DNA of 59,405 nt from contig SVGL01000013.1 in NCBI GenBank assembly GCA_015056325.1, positions 1-59,405 of the forward strand, given 5' to 3'. Both the position numbers and the translations under genes were made by a program. Source of the stretch: Clostridiales bacterium (lineage in GTDB: Bacteria; Bacillota; Clostridia; Christensenellales; Aristaeellaceae). How positions within the stretch are numbered: the stretch's first letter is position 1; each line of letters opens with the position of its first letter. Shown piece after piece: positions 50,778-59,211 of this stretch. The notes under the pieces were generated by a model. It had not been told where the DNA came from. It saw only the letters and a list, made by a program, of their open reading frames with translations, and did not search any database.

Positions 50778-52237
50778 CAGCGGTGCCTCCTGGGGTAGAG
50801 GATGACCAGCGCAGCACCCAGCACAGTGAGGGGCAGGGCCACCAGCAGGAGGCTCCCCAGGGTCAGTGCATCTGCGGAAAGGCCGGGGCGCACGGCGGTG
50901 CGGGCCATGATGTGGAGGTTGCTGGCAGCGCTGTCAGTCAGGTACTCCATCACGCGGAGGATGAACTCCTGGGCATGAGTCATGGAATAGTAGTACTCGC
51001 TGGTCAGCGCGGCGGAGGAGCCGAGGATGACCGCGCGGCTGACGTCACCGGTGTCAGAGAAGCGGTAGGCCTCCAGCGCCAGGGGGAAGGGCCCTTCGGG
51101 GTCGCCCTCCTGCTTGGCAAGGGTAGTGCTGCCGCTGACGCTGCGCAGGTAGGAGCCCTCGCCGGAGAGCAGCATGGGCGTGACGGTCAGGCTGTTGTCG
51201 GTAGTGGCGGGCGTCTCAAAGGCGCGGGCGGTGGACATAATCAGCGTGGCGGCGCCATTCATCATCAGGTCGAAAGTGACGTCGGTGGGCTGCATCTGGG
51301 GCAGGAGCACGGTGCGGTTGCCCTCAAAGTAGCCGGATTTGTCCTCCTTCGCGGCGACGACCACGCCCTCCAGGGGCAGGAAGCCGTAGGAGCGCAGCAG
51401 CGCCCGGTAGTTGGGCATGCTGGCGATAGGGTCGGTGTAATCGCAGGCAAAGAGCAGCGCGCCGCCCTGGCGGGTGAAGTCGGTGACAATGGTGAGCTCG
51501 GTGTCCGTCAGGTCACGCACGGGGGCCAGGAAGACCAGCAGGTCGCCGGGGACGGGGGTAATCTCCGCCAGTGCAGCAAAGCGCACGTCGTAGTGATTGC
51601 CCCGCAGGAAGTCAGTGAGGGTCGCGGCGGTGTTCTCGTCCAGCTCGTCATGGCCCTGCACCATGTACACCACAGGGATGCGCTCCTGGGTGACGTAGGA
51701 GATGGCGGCGGTGATGCTGCTCTCGTAGGTCAGCTTGTCATAGGCCCAGGTGCCCGCGTCGTAGTCGATGGACAGGGTGAGGAAGTCGGCGGCGTTCAGC
51801 ACGCGGAAGCGCTCGGTTTCCGGGCAGAAGACCACCAGGCTGTCCGCCGTGACGGTCTGATCCGCCGAGGCAGAAGCGAAGCGCGCAGCAAAGGTCGGGT
51901 TCAGGGAGAGGGGGGCCTGCTCCCAGGTGACGAGGTCAGAGGCGGCGGAGTAGCGGTTCAGCAGCTCAAAGAGCAGAAGATCCTCGTCGCCCTTCTCGTA
52001 CAGGGCGTAGATGTGCACTGGGTATTCCAGCTCTGCCAGAATGGCCTCCGTACCCTCGGAATGAGAGGTGATGGCGTTAAAGGAGTAGTCCACCCGCCAG
52101 CCGTACTTCTTTTCCAGCGCGGTGAAAAGGCCGCTCAGGGCGATCAGCACTGCGATGGCCACGCACAAAAGCGCCGTGGACAGGCTGCCGTAGCGGAACT
52201 TGGGGTCATGCAGGAAGGCAAGGTTGATCTTTTTCAT
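50777..52237 (-). CDS. GldG-like ABC-transporter auxiliary protein
   Basis: 486 aa from ATG 52237, seven bases after GGGGGG; a Met two codons earlier is less likely. A membrane segment near the N terminus (about 17-38) and another at the C terminus (about 455-478) enclose a large outside domain with the GldG-type unknown-function fold (VVYMVQGHDELDENTAATLTDFLRGNHYDV near 185-214; LLFACDYTDPIASMPNYRALLRSYGF). In gliding bacteria GldF and GldG form an ABC complex. Here the four-gene set is in a non-gliding lineage. Confidence 0.85.
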   Translation of the reverse strand: MKKINLAFLHDPKFRYGSLSTALLCVAIAVLIALSGLFTALEKKYGWRVDYSFNAITSHSEGTEAILAELEYPVHIYALYEKGDEDLLLFELLNRYSAASDLVTWEQAPLSLNPTFAARFASASADQTVTADSLVVFCPETERFRVLNAADFLTLSIDYDAGTWAYDKLTYESSITAAISYVTQERIPVVYMVQGHDELDENTAATLTDFLRGNHYDVRFAALAEITPVPGDLLVFLAPVRDLTDTELTIVTDFTRQGGALLFACDYTDPIASMPNYRALLRSYGFLPLEGVVVAAKEDKSGYFEGNRTVLLPQMQPTDVTFDLMMNGAATLIMSTARAFETPATTDNSLTVTPMLLSGEGSYLRSVSGSTTLAKQEGDPEGPFPLALEAYRFSDTGDVSRAVILGSSAALTSEYYYSMTHAQEFILRVMEYLTDSAASNLHIMARTAVRPGLSADALTLGSLLLVALPLTVLGAALVILYPRRHR

Positions 52238-52239
52238 CG

Positions 52240-52950
52240 TCATGCCCCCCTGTAGCGCCGCGCGTCCATCGCATGAATGGTCAGCAGGATGAACGCCGCG
52301 GCGAAGAATACGTCATATCCCACGCTGGCGAAGGAGAATTGCCCCATCAGGAAGGGCTCGGTGCGCTCATACAGGCTGAAGAAGCTCAGGATGCCGTTTA
52401 CCCAGTCGATACGGATGGCCGACTGGATGAGATCCAGCATCCACAGCACGAAGTTCGCCCCGAAGGCCGCCACCACTGCCGTCACCTGGCTGGCTGTGCA
52501 GCCAGAGATGAACAGGTCCAGCGCGATGAAGGCGCAGCCCTGCAGCACGAAGCCCAGATATCCCACCAGCAGTTCACCGGGGTAGACCTGGCCGTAGATG
52601 GCCACGATCAGCACGAAAAGCCCCGTCAGGAGCACAGTCAGCACCATGACCGTCACCGCGGCGAGGTACTTGCCCAGCACGATGCCCGGCAGGGAAACGG
52701 GGCTGGTCAGCAGCAGCTGGTCGGTGCGCTTTTGCTTCTCCTCAGCCAGGAGGCGCATCGTCAGCACCGGGCAAAGCAGCATCCACAGGTAGCTCATCGT
52801 GCCGATGAAGGTCAGCAAATCGCTGGAGCGGCTCTGCATGATGGTCAGGTAGAAGATCACCGATGACAGCGTCAGAAACACGCCCATGAACACATAGCCC
52901 ACGGGGGTGTAGAAATAGCCTTGAAGCTCGCGCTTCCAGATGGACAGCAC
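52240..52950 (-). CDS. GldF-like ABC-2 permease
   Basis: 236 aa, six hydrophobic segments; an ABC-2 type permease with a short opening (SIWKRELQGYFYTPVGYVFMGVFL) typical of this family. The start is GTG at 52950 with AAGG about ten bases upstream. It lies 21 bases after the ATPase gene stop and overlaps the next gene by a few bases. It should form the membrane channel of the transporter. Confidence 0.9.
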   Translation of the reverse strand: MLSIWKRELQGYFYTPVGYVFMGVFLTLSSVIFYLTIMQSRSSDLLTFIGTMSYLWMLLCPVLTMRLLAEEKQKRTDQLLLTSPVSLPGIVLGKYLAAVTVMVLTVLLTGLFVLIVAIYGQVYPGELLVGYLGFVLQGCAFIALDLFISGCTASQVTAVVAAFGANFVLWMLDLIQSAIRIDWVNGILSFFSLYERTEPFLMGQFSFASVGYDVFFAAAFILLTIHAMDARRYRGA

Positions 52951-52971
52951 AAGGTCACATCCTTACATTCG

Positions 52972-53910
52972 TTATTCTTGGGAGGTAGCGCGCAGGAAGG
53001 CGTCCTCCAGGGTGTCCTGCTCGGTGACAAGCTGCATGATGGGCGCGTCCATGGCGCACAGCAGGCGGAAGATGGCGGTCTGGGCATCGGGGGAGGAGGT
53101 TGGCTCGCACTCGATGCTGACCTCCGTGACGCCCGGGGCGGATTGCTTCAAGGGCTTCACCCGGCGCACGCAGGGCAGGGAGAGCAGCGCGGGCAGCAGG
53201 TCCTGCTGGCGGCCCTTGATGGCAGCCCGGAGCATCAGTGCATCGCCGGCGCCGGTGAGCTCTGCCATATCGGCCTCGCGGATCAGCTTGCCCCGGTGGA
53301 GGATGATCACCCGCTGGCACAGCTGCTGGATTTCGCTGAGCAGGTGGGAGGAGAAGATGACGGTGTGGTTCTGCCCCAACTGCCGGATCAGTGCTCTGAT
53401 TTCCACCACCTGCCGGGGGTCGAGGCCGACGGTAGGCTCGTCCAGCACCAGGACGGGCGGATCGCCGCAGAGGGCCTGGGCCACACCCACGCGCTGCCGG
53501 TAGCCCTTCGACAGATGGCCGATCAGCCGTTCAGCGACCTCGGTCAGGCCGCAGGTGGCCATGATCTCATCCACATGGGCAGGGATGGCCTTGCGGGCCA
53601 CCTCTTTCAGCTCGCATACGAATTTCAGGTAGCTGCGCACGGTCATCTCGTCGTAGAGGGGGGGCTTCTCCGGCAGGTAGCCGATAGCCCGCTTGCAGTC
53701 GCGGCTTTGGGTGAGCATATCCATGCCAGCCACCAGCACCAGGCCCTCTGTGGGCGGCATGTACCCGGTGAGGATGTTCAGCGTGGTGGTCTTGCCGGCG
53801 CCGTTCTGGCCGAGCAAGCCGACGATCTGTCCCTTAGGGGCTGTGAAGGAAATATCGCGAATGGCTTCCACAGCGCCGTAGCGCTTGGTGACGCCTCGAA
53901 GTTCGATCAT
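52972..53910 (-). CDS. ABC transporter ATP-binding protein
   Basis: 312 aa. Walker A GQNGAGKTT near 34-42, Q-loop, signature LSKGYRQRVG near 132-141, Walker B VLVLDEPT near 153-160 and switch His (SSHLLSE). The C-terminal 90 residues are an accessory domain seen in ABC-2 drug and polysaccharide exporters. GGAGG precedes the ATG. First gene of the ATPase-permease-GldG-DUF4340 operon. Confidence 0.94.
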   Translation of the reverse strand: MIELRGVTKRYGAVEAIRDISFTAPKGQIVGLLGQNGAGKTTTLNILTGYMPPTEGLVLVAGMDMLTQSRDCKRAIGYLPEKPPLYDEMTVRSYLKFVCELKEVARKAIPAHVDEIMATCGLTEVAERLIGHLSKGYRQRVGVAQALCGDPPVLVLDEPTVGLDPRQVVEIRALIRQLGQNHTVIFSSHLLSEIQQLCQRVIILHRGKLIREADMAELTGAGDALMLRAAIKGRQQDLLPALLSLPCVRRVKPLKQSAPGVTEVSIECEPTSSPDAQTAIFRLLCAMDAPIMQLVTEQDTLEDAFLRATSQE

Positions 53911-53937
53911 GGCATAATCCTCCGATCTTACAATATC

Positions 53938-53946
53938 ATTATAGCA
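53938..53946 (-). promoter_or_regulatory. Extended -10 promoter of the ABC exporter operon
   Basis: On the minus strand TGCTATAAT, a consensus -10 with the TGn extension, 28 bases before the ATPase start. No convincing -35. Confidence 0.7.
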
Positions 53947-53997
53947 TATTTGGGCGATAAATGCATGAACAAAGTGTAAATCTCGGGTGATTGCATG

Positions 53998-54024
53998 ATA
54001 AAAGGCCGCGATTCGTGCGGCCTT
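53998..54024 (-). terminator. Terminator of the response-regulator gene
   Basis: On the minus strand AGGCCGC pairs with GCGGCCT around ACGAATC, then TTTAT. It lies eight bases after the stop. Confidence 0.85.
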
Positions 54025-54031
54025 GCAGCGT

Positions 54032-54676
54032 TTATGCCATTTTCAGCCGATACCCCAGCTTGTACACCGTTTCGATGCAGCTGGTGCCGAGCTTGCGGCG
54101 CAGACGCTGGATGTGCACGTCCACCGTGCGGGTTTCGCCGGCGCTGTGATAGCCCCAGGCGGTGCGCAGCAGCTCCTCCCGGGTGAGGGGAGAGTCGGGG
54201 CTTTCCATCAGGGCCTGCAGCAGGCTGAACTCCTGGGCTGTCAGGGTGAGCAGGTCGCCGTCCAGGGTGCACTCGCGGTTTTCGACATCCATCCGTAATG
54301 CGCCCAGGGTCAGCTGGCTGTTGGTTTCCGACAGGAGCATGGCGACGCTATGGCGCAGCTGATTACCGTCGTAGGGGGCCAGGAGTACGCCGCGAGGCCC
54401 TTGGTAGAGGGCATGCAGGTGGCGAACGGTGGAGGCGTCCGCCGTAATGAAGAGCAGCGGCCAGGCCTTTTCCTCCAGCAGGCGCAACAGGGCGAAGCTC
54501 TCCGCCCAGGAGAGCCGCGCATTGAGGATGGTCAGCAGCCGTGAGGATTGCCGGGCAATCTCGTATCCCTCGGCGATGTTCTCCGTCAGGAGGCAGCGGT
54601 GACCGGCTGCTTCCAGGGCCTCGCACATACGGGTGCGGGCAGCAGTATCCGGGTCAATAATCAGGATTGTAGCCAT
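54032..54676 (-). CDS. Orphan OmpR-type response regulator with a degenerate receiver
   Basis: 214 aa. A receiver-like N domain (1-118) and a winged-helix DNA-binding C domain (about 122-213, LTLTAQEFSLLQALMESPDSPLTREELLRTAWGYHSAGETRTVDVHIQRLRRKLG). The acidic pocket D8/D10 is kept, but the phospho-acceptor position is Asn52 (LNARL for LDVxL) and the conserved Lys is Ala100 (LLAPYD). It cannot be phosphorylated in the normal way and no histidine kinase is adjacent. It may sense by another route or bind DNA constitutively. GGGAG precedes the ATG. Confidence 0.88.
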   Translation of the reverse strand: MATILIIDPDTAARTRMCEALEAAGHRCLLTENIAEGYEIARQSSRLLTILNARLSWAESFALLRLLEEKAWPLLFITADASTVRHLHALYQGPRGVLLAPYDGNQLRHSVAMLLSETNSQLTLGALRMDVENRECTLDGDLLTLTAQEFSLLQALMESPDSPLTREELLRTAWGYHSAGETRTVDVHIQRLRRKLGTSCIETVYKLGYRLKMA

Positions 54677-54804
54677 GGTATTTCTCCCTTGATGGGTCTA
54701 TTGGCGCGGATAAGAGAGCGCCGCGGTATGTATGTCCTTACACAGATATAAACGAATCGGGGAGGGGAATTCTTTCAACTTCTGCAAATTTTGTTGATTT
54801 CCAA

Positions 54805-54830
54805 CAAAAAAGGCCGAATTACTCGGCCTT
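54805..54830 (-). terminator. Terminator overlapping the stop codon of the two-TM gene
   Basis: On the minus strand AGGCCGA pairs with TCGGCCT, followed by six T. The TAA of the gene (54819-54821) lies in the loop. Confidence 0.9.
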
Positions 54831-55307
54831 GGGGAGGAGCTGGACGTCCGCGACGGCCAGATCATGGTGGACGATGTGAATGAGATCACCCTCCTGGATG
54901 TCGGGGAGGGTCTTCTCCGCGTCGAAGTAGAACAGACGCTCATAAGGACGGCCTTTTGCGTCGGTATCAGAAACGAGCAGCTGATGGAAGCGAACGCCTT
55001 CCACCAGGTCGATATTTTCCGACAGGCGGATGAAGGGCAGCGTGCACTCGTGGGTACGGCCGTCCAGGCAGTTTTTCAGGTGCAGCGCATAGCAGCGCAG
55101 GGGCTTGATGAACAGATCATACCCGGCGATCAGCAATACGCCGATAATGAGGGTGCAGGCGATCGTCAGCCATTGCAAACGAATGAACAGGGAAACTATC
55201 AGCGCTGCAGCGAACACAGCACAGGGAATGCCGATGATCAGCCAGCGTTTGTGCTTCTGGGCCTGGATGGCGGTATAATCAGCTTCGGAATAAATGGGCG
55301 TATGCAT
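54819..55307 (-). CDS. Two-TM membrane protein, unknown
   Basis: 162 aa from ATG 55307 (AAAGGA upstream at a proper distance); a Met three codons earlier lies within that site. Two membrane segments (about 24-40 and 47-65), then a domain with an early Cys-rich stretch (RCYALHLKNCLDGRTHECTLPF) and beta-strands ending ...DIQEGDLIHIVHHDLAVADVQLLPKAE. Not recognised. The layout matches the genes at 30598 and 44725. It has its own promoter, and its stop is inside a terminator loop. Confidence 0.72.
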   Translation of the reverse strand: MHTPIYSEADYTAIQAQKHKRWLIIGIPCAVFAAALIVSLFIRLQWLTIACTLIIGVLLIAGYDLFIKPLRCYALHLKNCLDGRTHECTLPFIRLSENIDLVEGVRFHQLLVSDTDAKGRPYERLFYFDAEKTLPDIQEGDLIHIVHHDLAVADVQLLPKAE

Positions 55308-55347
55308 AGGCGGCATCCTTTCGTATGTTGCTTACGGGTTTGTATCT

Positions 55348-55376
55348 ATCTTACCCCAGGTTTGTGAATAACGCAA
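55348..55376 (-). promoter_or_regulatory. Promoter of the two-TM gene
   Basis: On the minus strand TTGCGT (55371-55376), 17 bases, TAAGAT (55348-55353), 41 bases before the start. Moderate match. Confidence 0.6.
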
Positions 55377-55429
55377 GAACAAATCGTACTTTTTCGCATT
55401 TACGACAGAAAACTTCAACGAATATTGAG

Positions 55430-55458
55430 TTGAATGCTGTCATATCGTATGGTAAAAT
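55430..55458 (+). promoter_or_regulatory. Promoter of the acyltransferase gene
   Basis: TTGAAT (55430-55435), 17 bases, TAAAAT (55453-55458), about 30 bases before the start. Confidence 0.7.
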
Positions 55459-55489
55459 GCTAATATCACATTGCAAAGGAGGCAGGATG

Positions 55490-56218
55490 ATGACGCAGAC
55501 CCATACCAGGTCCATCCGTCTGCTGATGTTTGTGTTGCGCCGTTTGATGCCTCATACCATCAAGGAGCAGGAGAACGTTCGTCTGGACGAGAATGATCCG
55601 GTGATCTATCTGTGTAACCACGGTGAAATGTACGGGCCCATTGCCGGGATGCTGTTCTGCCCAGGCTTTGTGCGCCCCTGGACCATCAGCGAGCTGTGCT
55701 GTGATCCCCAGGAAGCCACTGCCTATGTGAAGCGCTACACCCTCAAGAGGGTCACATGGAAGGATGCAACCAAGCAGCGGGTAGCGAAGTTTCTGGCAAC
55801 AAACACCCTGAAGCTCATGCAGGCGGTGAAGTCCATCCCCGTGTTCCGCCATAAGCCCCGGGAGCTGATGAGCACCTTCCGCCAGTCTGTGGAGGCGCTG
55901 CAGCAGGGCGCAAATCTGCTGATCTTTCCGGAGGATCCGGATACTGATCCCAACAGCCCTGGTTACAAGTCCGGCAGGCCGCCGACGCTTTTCCGCGGTT
56001 TTCCCATGCTGGCCCAGGTGTATTACAACCGTACGGGCAAGCGGTGCCGGTTCATCCCGGTGCTGTGTCATAAGGAGGGACGTACAGTATCCTTCGGCAC
56101 GGAAATTGTCTACGATCCGGAAAATGATCCCATCGCTGAGCGCGACCGCATCGTGGACGAGGCTTACAATCAGATGCAGGCGCTCTACGACCGCGAAGAA
56201 GCCCTTTGCCAGGCATAA
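55490..56218 (+). CDS. PlsC-like acyltransferase family protein (atypical active site)
   Basis: 242 aa from ATG 55490 (AAAGGAGG seven bases upstream; 55487 also possible). It resembles lysophosphatidic-acid acyltransferases: CNHGEMYG near residues 41-48 stands where NHxxxxD is expected, so the catalytic Asp is Gly, and FPEDPDT near 145 stands for FPEG. A membrane-associated N-terminal helix precedes. It might acylate a lipid or amino-acid derivative, or be inactive. No partner gene is adjacent. A strong terminator follows. Confidence 0.78.
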   Translation: MTQTHTRSIRLLMFVLRRLMPHTIKEQENVRLDENDPVIYLCNHGEMYGPIAGMLFCPGFVRPWTISELCCDPQEATAYVKRYTLKRVTWKDATKQRVAKFLATNTLKLMQAVKSIPVFRHKPRELMSTFRQSVEALQQGANLLIFPEDPDTDPNSPGYKSGRPPTLFRGFPMLAQVYYNRTGKRCRFIPVLCHKEGRTVSFGTEIVYDPENDPIAERDRIVDEAYNQMQALYDREEALCQA

Positions 56219-56222
56219 AGCA

Positions 56223-56257
56223 TCCCCGACAGTCAGACGACTGCCGGGGACATTTTT
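56223..56257. terminator. Terminator after the acyltransferase gene
   Basis: TCCCCGACAGT pairs with ACTGCCGGGGA, then ATTTTT. It sits between convergent genes and could serve both. Confidence 0.85.
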
Positions 56258-56261
56258 ATGT

Positions 56262-56807
56262 TCAGTTGGCGTTCCACTCCATATGGAGGCTGCCGCCGAA
56301 GTCGATCCAGCGGAAGTGCGTACCCTCCAGCGTCATGTAGCCGTGCCAGCTGTTCTCCTTGGGAATGGAAACGCTGCCGGGGTTCAGGCAGGCACGTTCG
56401 TCCATGACATCCTTGAGCGGCACATGGGTGTGGCCGTAGATGAGGATATCGCCCTTCTGCATGGGCGGCAGGGCGTTCACGTTGAAGTGATGCCCGTGGG
56501 TGCAGTACATCAGCTGATTGCCGACGGGAATGACCGCATAATCCGCCAGAATGGGGAAGGGGAGCACCATCTGATCCACCTCAGTGTCGCAGTTGCCTCG
56601 GACGCACAGGATTTTGTCTTTGATTTCGCTCAGCATGGCGATGACCTGCTTGGGGGCGTAGTCTTTGGGCAGATCGTTGCGGGGACCATGGTAGAGGATA
56701 TCGCCCAGCAGCAGCAGGCGGTCAGCACCCTCCCGCTGGAAGGCGTCCAGCAGCTGCCTGGTATAATAAGCCGAGCCGTGGAGGTCTGAGGCGATCATGA
56801 ACTTCAT
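56262..56807 (-). CDS. YfcE-type metallophosphoesterase
   Basis: 181 aa from ATG 56807; an ATG three codons earlier lies in the AAAGGATG ribosome binding site. The dimetal motif is complete: DLHG near 8-11, LGDILYHGP near 34-42, GNCD near 71-74, and HGHHF / GHTHVP near 107 and 126. YfcE hydrolyses phosphodiesters in vitro; the natural substrate is not known. Promoter directly upstream. Confidence 0.93.
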   Translation of the reverse strand: MKFMIASDLHGSAYYTRQLLDAFQREGADRLLLLGDILYHGPRNDLPKDYAPKQVIAMLSEIKDKILCVRGNCDTEVDQMVLPFPILADYAVIPVGNQLMYCTHGHHFNVNALPPMQKGDILIYGHTHVPLKDVMDERACLNPGSVSIPKENSWHGYMTLEGTHFRWIDFGGSLHMEWNAN

Positions 56808-56837
56808 GGGGATCATCCTTTCATGTGGGATAGGGAC

Positions 56838-56866
56838 ATTATACCACGCATGAGGCAGGAAGGCAA
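56838..56866 (-). promoter_or_regulatory. Sigma-A promoter of the phosphoesterase gene
   Basis: On the minus strand TTGCCT (56861-56866), 17 bases, TATAAT (56838-56843), 31 bases before the start. Confidence 0.82.
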
Positions 56867-56867
56867 C

Positions 56868-56899
56868 AAAAAAGACCGGCTCGATGTGCGGTCGAGCCG
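56868..56899 (-). terminator. Terminator of the rpsK-rpsD-rpoA-rplQ operon
   Basis: On the minus strand CGGCTCGA pairs with TCGAGCCG around a seven-base loop, then GTC and six T. It lies about 80 bases beyond the rplQ stop. Confidence 0.85.
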
Positions 56900-56979
56900 A
56901 TCGGATGTGCTTTGATGCTTTGCTTTTGATGTGTGCGGTGTGTAAACGTTCTAACGGTTCAAGTAGAGGCCAAAGACCC

Positions 56980-57477
56980 TTACTTGATGATCTCCAGGAT
57001 CACCATCTCGGCAGCGTCGCCGCGACGGGGGCCCATCTTGTACATACGGGTGTAGCCGCCGTTGCGCTCCTTGCAGGCGGGAGCGATCTCACGGAACAGC
57101 TTCTCAACGACGGGGTACTTGACCTCGCGCTGACGAGCCTTGTAGTCAGCCTTGCGCTCATCCTCTTCACGAGCCACGGGCAGGTTGTAGAGGTAGGACA
57201 CGATCTGACGGCGGGCAGCCAGCTTGGAGGGAGCGTCGTTCACGACCTCCTGCTGAACCAGCTGGCCCTTGTCGTTGTGGAACTCCTTCATCACGGTCAC
57301 GGTGTTCTCGTGCTCCTTGACAGCCAGAGTGATCAGACGCTCGGCAATGCGGCGGACTTCCTTAGCCTTGGCTTCGGTCGTCTCGATCTTGCCGTTATTG
57401 ATCAGATTAGTCGTGAGGCCACGCAGCAGCGCCTTGCGCTGAGAGGCCGTGCGACCCAGTTTGCGCTGGTAAGCCAT
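56980..57477 (-). CDS. rplQ: 50S ribosomal protein L17
   Basis: 165 aa. The family opening [25 protein letters not shown] and the closing [23 protein letters not shown] are clear. It is longer than the 113-130 aa of many L17 proteins owing to a charged insert (about 60-115). Last gene of the alpha operon. AGGAGG precedes the ATG. Confidence 0.96.
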   Translation of the reverse strand: MAYQRKLGRTASQRKALLRGLTTNLINNGKIETTEAKAKEVRRIAERLITLAVKEHENTVTVMKEFHNDKGQLVQQEVVNDAPSKLAARRQIVSYLYNLPVAREEDERKADYKARQREVKYPVVEKLFREIAPACKERNGGYTRMYKMGPRRGDAAEMVILEIIK

Positions 57478-57544
57478 GGGGTATTTCCTCCTATCATGGG
57501 TGGGCGGCAGAATGACTCAGCATTCCGCACTTTTGAGCCCCGTC

Positions 57545-58498
57545 TTATTCATCATTCGGGCGCAGGGCCAGACCCAGCTCCTGCAGCTTCTGCTCGACCT
57601 CTTCCAGGGACTTACGGCCCAGGTTGCGGACTTTCATCATATCTTCCTGGTTGCGCTGAACCAGCTCGGCCACGCTGTTGATGCCGGCGCGCTTCAGACA
57701 GTTGTAAGCGCGGACGGACAGCTCCAGCTCCTCGATGGTCATCTCCAGGACCTTCTCCTTCTTGTCGTCCTCAGGCTGCACCATGCTCACGGGGAGGACG
57801 GTGTCGGTCAGGCGGACGAAGGAAGCCAGATGCTCAGTGAGAATGCTGGCGGCGCCGCTGACGGCCTCTTCGGGCTTCAGGGTGCCATTGGTCCACACCT
57901 CCAGGGTCAGGCGGTCGTAGTCGTTGGACTGGCCGACGCGCTTGTCCTCAACGGTGTAGTTCACCTTGTGGATGGGGGTGAAGATGGAGTCCATCGCGAT
58001 GACGCCGATGGGCATCGTGATATCGCGGGCCTTGTTCTTATCGGCGCTGACATAGCCGCGGCCGCGCTCCAGGCGCAGGGTCATCTGCAGGTGCGCATCC
58101 TCATTGAGGGTGGCAATGTGCATCTCGGGGTTGATGATTTCGATCTCCTCATCCACCTTGATGTCAGCTGCAGTCAGCTCGCAGGGGCCGATCTTGTCCA
58201 CGATCACGGACTTGGGGCCTTCGCCGTACATCTTGACGGCCAGACCCTTCAGGTTCAGGATAATCTCCGTCACGTCCTCGGTCACGCCGGGAATGGTGGA
58301 GAACTCATGCTGCACGCCCTCGATGTGAACAGAGGAAACAGCAGCACCGGGCAGGGAAGACAGCAGGACGCGGCGCAGAGAGTTGCCCAGCGTATGGCCA
58401 AAGCCACGCTCCAGCGGCTCGACGACGAACTTGCCGTACTTGCCGTTGTCGCCAACTTCGACACATTCGACCTTTGCCTTTTCGATTTCTACGGCCAT
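57545..58498 (-). CDS. rpoA: RNA polymerase alpha subunit
   Basis: 317 aa. The N-terminal assembly domain (about 1-230, [28 protein letters not shown]) and C-terminal DNA-binding domain (about 245-310, [24 protein letters not shown]...[19 protein letters not shown]) are complete. It scaffolds the polymerase and contacts UP elements and activators. AAGGAGG precedes the ATG. It lies 93 bases after rpsD; the spacer forms a long hairpin. Confidence 0.98.
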   Translation of the reverse strand: MAVEIEKAKVECVEVGDNGKYGKFVVEPLERGFGHTLGNSLRRVLLSSLPGAAVSSVHIEGVQHEFSTIPGVTEDVTEIILNLKGLAVKMYGEGPKSVIVDKIGPCELTAADIKVDEEIEIINPEMHIATLNEDAHLQMTLRLERGRGYVSADKNKARDITMPIGVIAMDSIFTPIHKVNYTVEDKRVGQSNDYDRLTLEVWTNGTLKPEEAVSGAASILTEHLASFVRLTDTVLPVSMVQPEDDKKEKVLEMTIEELELSVRAYNCLKRAGINSVAELVQRNQEDMMKVRNLGRKSLEEVEQKLQELGLALRPNDE

Positions 58499-58528
58499 TT
58501 TTTAAACCCTCCTTGCTCAGGTTCGCAC

Positions 58529-58590
58529 TGAAGGGATGTCTTTGCGGGAGAGGGTGATTATCCTCATCCCCACTCCCGCAGCACCCTTCA
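58529..58590 (-). promoter_or_regulatory. Long hairpin between rpsD and rpoA
   Basis: Inner stem TGCGGGAG (58543-58550) with CTCCCGCA (58573-58580), and outer stem TGAAGGG (58529-58535) with CCCTTCA (58584-58590), separated by a bulge. There is no T-tract after it, so it is likely a processing or translational signal, not a terminator. Its outer base abuts the rpsD stop. Confidence 0.6.
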
Positions 58591-59187
58591 TTAACGGGAG
58601 TAGAATTCGACGATCATCTGCATCTGGGGCTCGAAGTCCACGTCCTCACGGGCGGGCAGAGCAACCACAGTGCCAGTCAGGTTAGCGGCGTCAAAGGTCA
58701 GCCACTTAGGGGTCACAGCAGTGGTGCCCTCACGCAGGCCCTTGAACAGCTCGGACTCAGCGCTCTTCTGGCGCAGGGTGATGACGTCGCCCACCTTCAC
58801 GGAGTAGGAGGGGATGTCCACCTTCTGGCCATTGACGCGGATGTGGCCGTGCACCACGATCTGGCGCGCAGCACGACGGGTCTTGCCCAGGCCCAGACGG
58901 TACACGACGTTGTCCAGGCGCTGCTCCAGCAGCTGGAGCATGTTGTCACCGGTGATGCCCTTCATGGAGGTGGCCTTGTTGTAGTAGCCCTCGAACTGCT
59001 TCTCGAGGATGCCGTACACAAACTTGACCTTCTGCTTCTCCTTCAGCTGGGCGCCGTACTCGGAGACCTTCTTGCGGCGCATGCCGCCGGGGTTGCGGTT
59101 AGACTTCTTATTGCCATAGCCCATGACCGCCGGGGAAACGTCGAAAGAACGGCACTTCCGGGCGATAGGCTGCTTGTTGATAGCCAT
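58591..59187 (-). CDS. rpsD: 30S ribosomal protein S4
   Basis: 198 aa. S4 RNA-binding domain (about 88-150, QRLDNVVYRLGLGKTRRAARQIVVHGHIRVNGQKVDIPS) and the N-terminal basic region are present; the cysteine-free form. S4 nucleates 30S assembly and in other bacteria represses its own operon. Its start has AAGGAGG. It lies between rpsK and rpoA, as in many Clostridia. Confidence 0.97.
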   Translation of the reverse strand: MAINKQPIARKCRSFDVSPAVMGYGNKKSNRNPGGMRRKKVSEYGAQLKEKQKVKFVYGILEKQFEGYYNKATSMKGITGDNMLQLLEQRLDNVVYRLGLGKTRRAARQIVVHGHIRVNGQKVDIPSYSVKVGDVITLRQKSAESELFKGLREGTTAVTPKWLTFDAANLTGTVVALPAREDVDFEPQMQMIVEFYSR

Positions 59188-59211
59188 GTTTCAATGTCCT
59201 CCTTCGTTTGC

